Shown in pieces: positions 6,385 to 7,804 of a stretch of DNA of 7,804 bases. Below the pieces are notes generated by a model, which was given only the letters and a program-made list of their open reading frames with translations, made no database searches and had not been told where the DNA came from. The stretch's first letter is position 1; every line of letters starts with the position of its first letter. Made by a program: the position numbers and the translations under genes. The DNA comes from Anaerolineales bacterium (GTDB taxonomy: Bacteria; Chloroflexota; Anaerolineae; Anaerolineales; Villigracilaceae). The stretch is taken from contig JAFGKO010000393.1 in the NCBI GenBank assembly GCA_016928525.1, positions 1 to 7,804 on the forward strand, given 5' to 3'.

Positions 6385-6735
6385 ATGCACTTCCAAAGCT
6401 TTTCTTTTGGTTCCATCCGCATCGATGGTATCACTTTCGAAAACGACGTCGTCATTGACCAGGGCGAGATTCGCAAGCGCAAGAAAAAAGTATCCAAAAG
6501 ATTCCGTGGTGATTTTGGCCACACGCCATTGTCTATCGATGAGGAAATACCGTGGAAATGTCGAACCCTGGTGATCGGCACAGGTATGAATGGCGCATTG
6601 CCGGTGATGGACGAAGTGAAGAAAGAAGCAGAGCGTCGCAACGTCGAACTGATCATTCTCCCGACAACTCAAGCCATCGAAAAGCTGAAGAACAATCCCG
6701 AAAAAACCAATGCCATCCTGCACGTGACGTGCTAG
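6385..6735 (+). CDS. Mth938-domain (DUF498) protein
   Basis: The 116-residue product matches the Mth938-like family over its full length: FGSIRIDG near the start, then DVVIDQGEIRKRKKK, FGHTPLS, PWKCRTLVIGTGMNGALPVM, a helix KKEAERRNVELIILPT, and NAILHVTC at the end. The fold is also found in the mitochondrial complex I assembly factor NDUFAF3, but the role of the bacterial single-domain protein is not established. I prefer the ATG at 6385 to the in-frame TTG at 6379, since members commonly begin directly before the F.SF.FG segment. A GAGG lies 12 bases upstream (6369-6372), a weak ribosome binding site. About 180 bases with no visible feature separate it from the receptor gene. It converges on the Lrp-domain gene, with 29 bases between stop codons. 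Confidence 0.88.
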   Translation: MHFQSFSFGSIRIDGITFENDVVIDQGEIRKRKKKVSKRFRGDFGHTPLSIDEEIPWKCRTLVIGTGMNGALPVMDEVKKEAERRNVELIILPTTQAIEKLKNNPEKTNAILHVTC

Positions 6736-6764
6736 TCGTGGCTGTCCAGTGCATCAGGGACACC

Positions 6765-6995
6765 TTAGTCCATTATGATGATATGAGTGTCGGTCGACAC
6801 GACAGCCGGGAATTTCTGCATCATTGAGCGAACTAAGGTCTCTAAGTCTTTCTGATCGCCGACGTCTACCTGGGCAATGATGTTAGGCCTGCCCCAGCAA
6901 GCGTCAACCACCTTAATCTCGCCAATCGCAGCAAAGGCTTTGACGACCTGCTTGACTTTTCCGGCCTGGACGTTGACGAAGACATAGGCGCGCAT
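6765..6995 (-). CDS. Stand-alone Lrp/AsnC ligand-binding domain protein
   Basis: The 76-residue product is a single Lrp/AsnC C-terminal (RAM) domain: MRAYVFVNVQAGKVKQVVKA, then IGEIKVVDACWGRPNIIAQV, a helix with DLETLVRSMM, and the closing strand STDTHIIIMD. There is no DNA-binding HTH. Such short proteins usually form dimers or higher oligomers and may sense amino acids or modulate partners; the ligand here is unknown. I chose the ATG at 6995 because family members start with M.AYVFVN. An upstream in-frame ATG at 7034 would add 13 residues unlike the family. No strong ribosome binding site is visible before 6995. The gene faces the Mth938-domain gene. Confidence 0.85.
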   Translation of the reverse strand: MRAYVFVNVQAGKVKQVVKAFAAIGEIKVVDACWGRPNIIAQVDVGDQKDLETLVRSMMQKFPAVVSTDTHIIIMD

Positions 6996-7122
6996 TTTAA
7001 TAAACCCAGATCGCAAGTCTGATCGAGAAATCATATCTCATAAAGCCGGTAGATTCCTTTGTAACTGAGAGTCGAGGGAGCGCGGCTGAAGCTGCCCGAG
7101 GATTCCCCGGCTTACAGCGGGC
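6996..7122. other. Spacer with transposon right-end remnant
   Basis: This holds the upstream region of the Lrp-domain gene, where I see no strong promoter, and the 3' flank of the transposase relic. No open frame of interest is present. Confidence 0.4.
7106..7121 (-). repeat. Subterminal hairpin at IS200/IS605 right end
   Basis: CCC (7106-7108), a bulged G, and GCT (7110-7112) pair with AGC (7116-7118) and GGG (7119-7121) around a three-base loop. It sits two bases beyond the stop codon of the transposase relic. IS200/IS605 elements carry imperfect subterminal hairpins with bulges that TnpA recognises as single strands, so the position and the bulge fit a right-end hairpin. The cleavage site itself was not identified. 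Confidence 0.45.
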
Positions 7123-7577
7123 TCAAGGCTTGGTGGGTGCGGTTATCTTAAATCCTTGATCGTAGTCATCCCATTTCTGGCTTTCTATGTATGCCTTGAT
7201 CGTTGCCTCGTCCATGGCACCCACCGTCGCGCAGAAGTACCCTCGCGCCCACAAGTGCTGCCCCAATATCTCTTGCTCAGCTCCAGAAATTCTTCCTGCA
7301 ACCGACGCGACGACCTCCCCGTGATGTATTGCACCAGCTTCGCCGGCGATAGCTGTGGCGGTGCCGATAGCAGCATATAGGGGGGGTCCAGCGATATCGA
7401 ACCTAACACGATCACCACTTCTCTTGCCCCGTATATCTGCCGGATCAGATCCGGCGCTAGCTCCGCAATCCGTCCGCGCAGGACTTTGTATCGATGCTTC
7501 GTTATGTAGATCAGGTAGAATTGATCGTGCTGCAGTATTTTTAGGTGACCCGGTAAATCTGTATCGACCCGAAACAA
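7123..7577 (-). pseudogene. tnpA: IS200/IS605-family TnpA transposase, inactivated
   Basis: The reading frame from 7577 gives the core of a Y1 transposase of the IS200 type: YLIYITKHRYKVLRGRI, then LLSAPPQLSPAKLVQYITG, then SSRRLQEEFLELSKRYWG. After YWG the frame is lost. Restoring one base near 7258-7264 continues the expected QHLWARGYFCATVGAMDEA, then TIKAYIESQKWDD and GFKITAPTKP, to a TGA at 7125-7123. The catalytic tyrosine in KAYIESQ is therefore in a different frame from the N-terminal half. The HUH metal-binding motif, normally H-hydrophobic-H before LLS, reads PPY (codons at 7385-7377, within a run of seven G on the plus strand). The homologous part starts near 7547; the true start codon is unclear. 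With two independent lesions the protein cannot be active. No tnpB is present. Confidence 0.85.
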
Positions 7578-7639
7578 AGGTTCTCGAAGAGCATGCTATT
7601 CACAGCCTGCCACCCACGTGCCCGGAAGTTGCTATGCAT

Positions 7640-7661
7640 TTACCTCCCGAGCCTGAGGTAA
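7640..7661. repeat. Perfect 7-bp hairpin between IS relic and HTH gene
   Basis: TTACCTC (7640-7646) is perfectly complementary to GAGGTAA (7655-7661) around an 8-base loop. It lies about 60 bases before the transposase relic's reading frame and about 60 bases before the second HTH gene. It could be the left-end hairpin of the IS200/IS605 element or an operator-like site for the HTH gene. No T-tract follows on either strand. Confidence 0.4.
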
Positions 7662-7716
7662 GACTCTCCATCAATTCCCTCCTGTTTAATGCTCATCGCC
7701 ATTCCACTCTCTCATA

Positions 7717-7802
7717 GATGCGTTGCCCTTTTGCAGTCTGGTCCTAAAAGGCCGGAAACCTTTATCCAACCAGTACCCTAAACAAATCAATACCTTAGGA
7801 GA
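7717..7802 (+). repeat. Right copy of the duplicated HTH gene 5' region
   Basis: This is the partner of positions 5-90, in the same orientation and about 7.71 kb away. The alignment needs no gaps. Blocks 7717-7740 and 7774-7802 are each one mismatch from the left copy. Confidence 0.8.
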
Positions 7803-7804
7803 CC
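7723..7804 (+). CDS. Second double-HTH family gene, 5' part only
   Basis: The gene runs off the right edge; 27 codons are visible. From the TTG at 7723 the product begins LPFCSLVLKGRKPLSNQYPK and continues with QINTLGD, identical at 19 of 27 positions to the start of the gene at the left edge. The next residues should be the first HTH domain. As in the left copy, the only plausible start in frame is TTG, preceded by GATGCG; an in-frame TAA at 7687-7689 limits the frame upstream. No clear ribosome binding site is visible, and the start-codon choice is uncertain in both copies. Confidence 0.7.
   Translation, partial: MPFCSLVLKGRKPLSNQYPKQINTLGD

Noticed and set aside
1..7804. CRISPR array, toxin-antitoxin pair, phage or defence genes
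   Set aside because: No regularly spaced repeats, nuclease, toxin or phage structural motifs were seen on either strand. The HTH genes alone are not evidence for a toxin-antitoxin or defence system.

Overview
This 7.8 kb window reads as soil-type Acidobacteriota chromosome. That is an inference from gene families, not from a marker gene. The clues are a TonB-dependent receptor with an N-terminal carboxypeptidase-regulatory-like domain, a short secreted 'SGKW' protein of a kind I associate with Solibacter/Koribacter-like genomes, and double-HTH proteins starting 'LPFC..L' that recur within one genome. Coding density is low. Two long stretches (about 820 and 700 bp) hold no convincing gene, and two of the recognisable elements are dead transposons.

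Layout from left to right. Positions 11-481 (+) encode a double XRE-type HTH protein, followed directly by a long imperfect hairpin. Positions 482-1302 are non-coding with several inverted repeats. Positions 1303-1788 (-) encode a small secreted protein with its own promoter. Positions 1860-2495 hold no supportable gene. Positions 3222-2496 (-) form a probable two-gene unit: a four-helix membrane protein with a strong promoter and ribosome binding site, then a charged hypothetical protein. Positions about 3370-3594 are a 225 bp relic of an IS6-family element with a broken transposase start. Positions 3582-6205 (+) form the main unit: a promoter, a cobalamin riboswitch, an intrinsic terminator and a BtuB-like outer-membrane receptor. 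After it come a Mth938-domain protein (+) and a stand-alone Lrp/AsnC ligand-binding domain protein (-), which converge. Positions 7123-7577 (-) hold a frameshifted IS200/IS605 transposase that has also lost its HUH motif. The window ends inside a second copy of the double-HTH gene family.

The best-understood system is vitamin B12 uptake control. Adenosylcobalamin or a related cobamide should fold the leader RNA and favour the terminator, switching off synthesis of the receptor. The -35 box of the most likely promoter for this unit lies inside the right terminal repeat of the IS6 relic. The leader can also form two mutually exclusive pairings that look like an antiterminator switch. Neither point was tested here.

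The least-explained feature is the pair of related double-HTH genes at the two ends of the window, 7.7 kb apart, with transposon relics and structured non-coding DNA between them. I found no clear new defence or mobile system. The items most worth checking are the HTH family, the IS6-derived promoter and the hairpins that lie outside genes.
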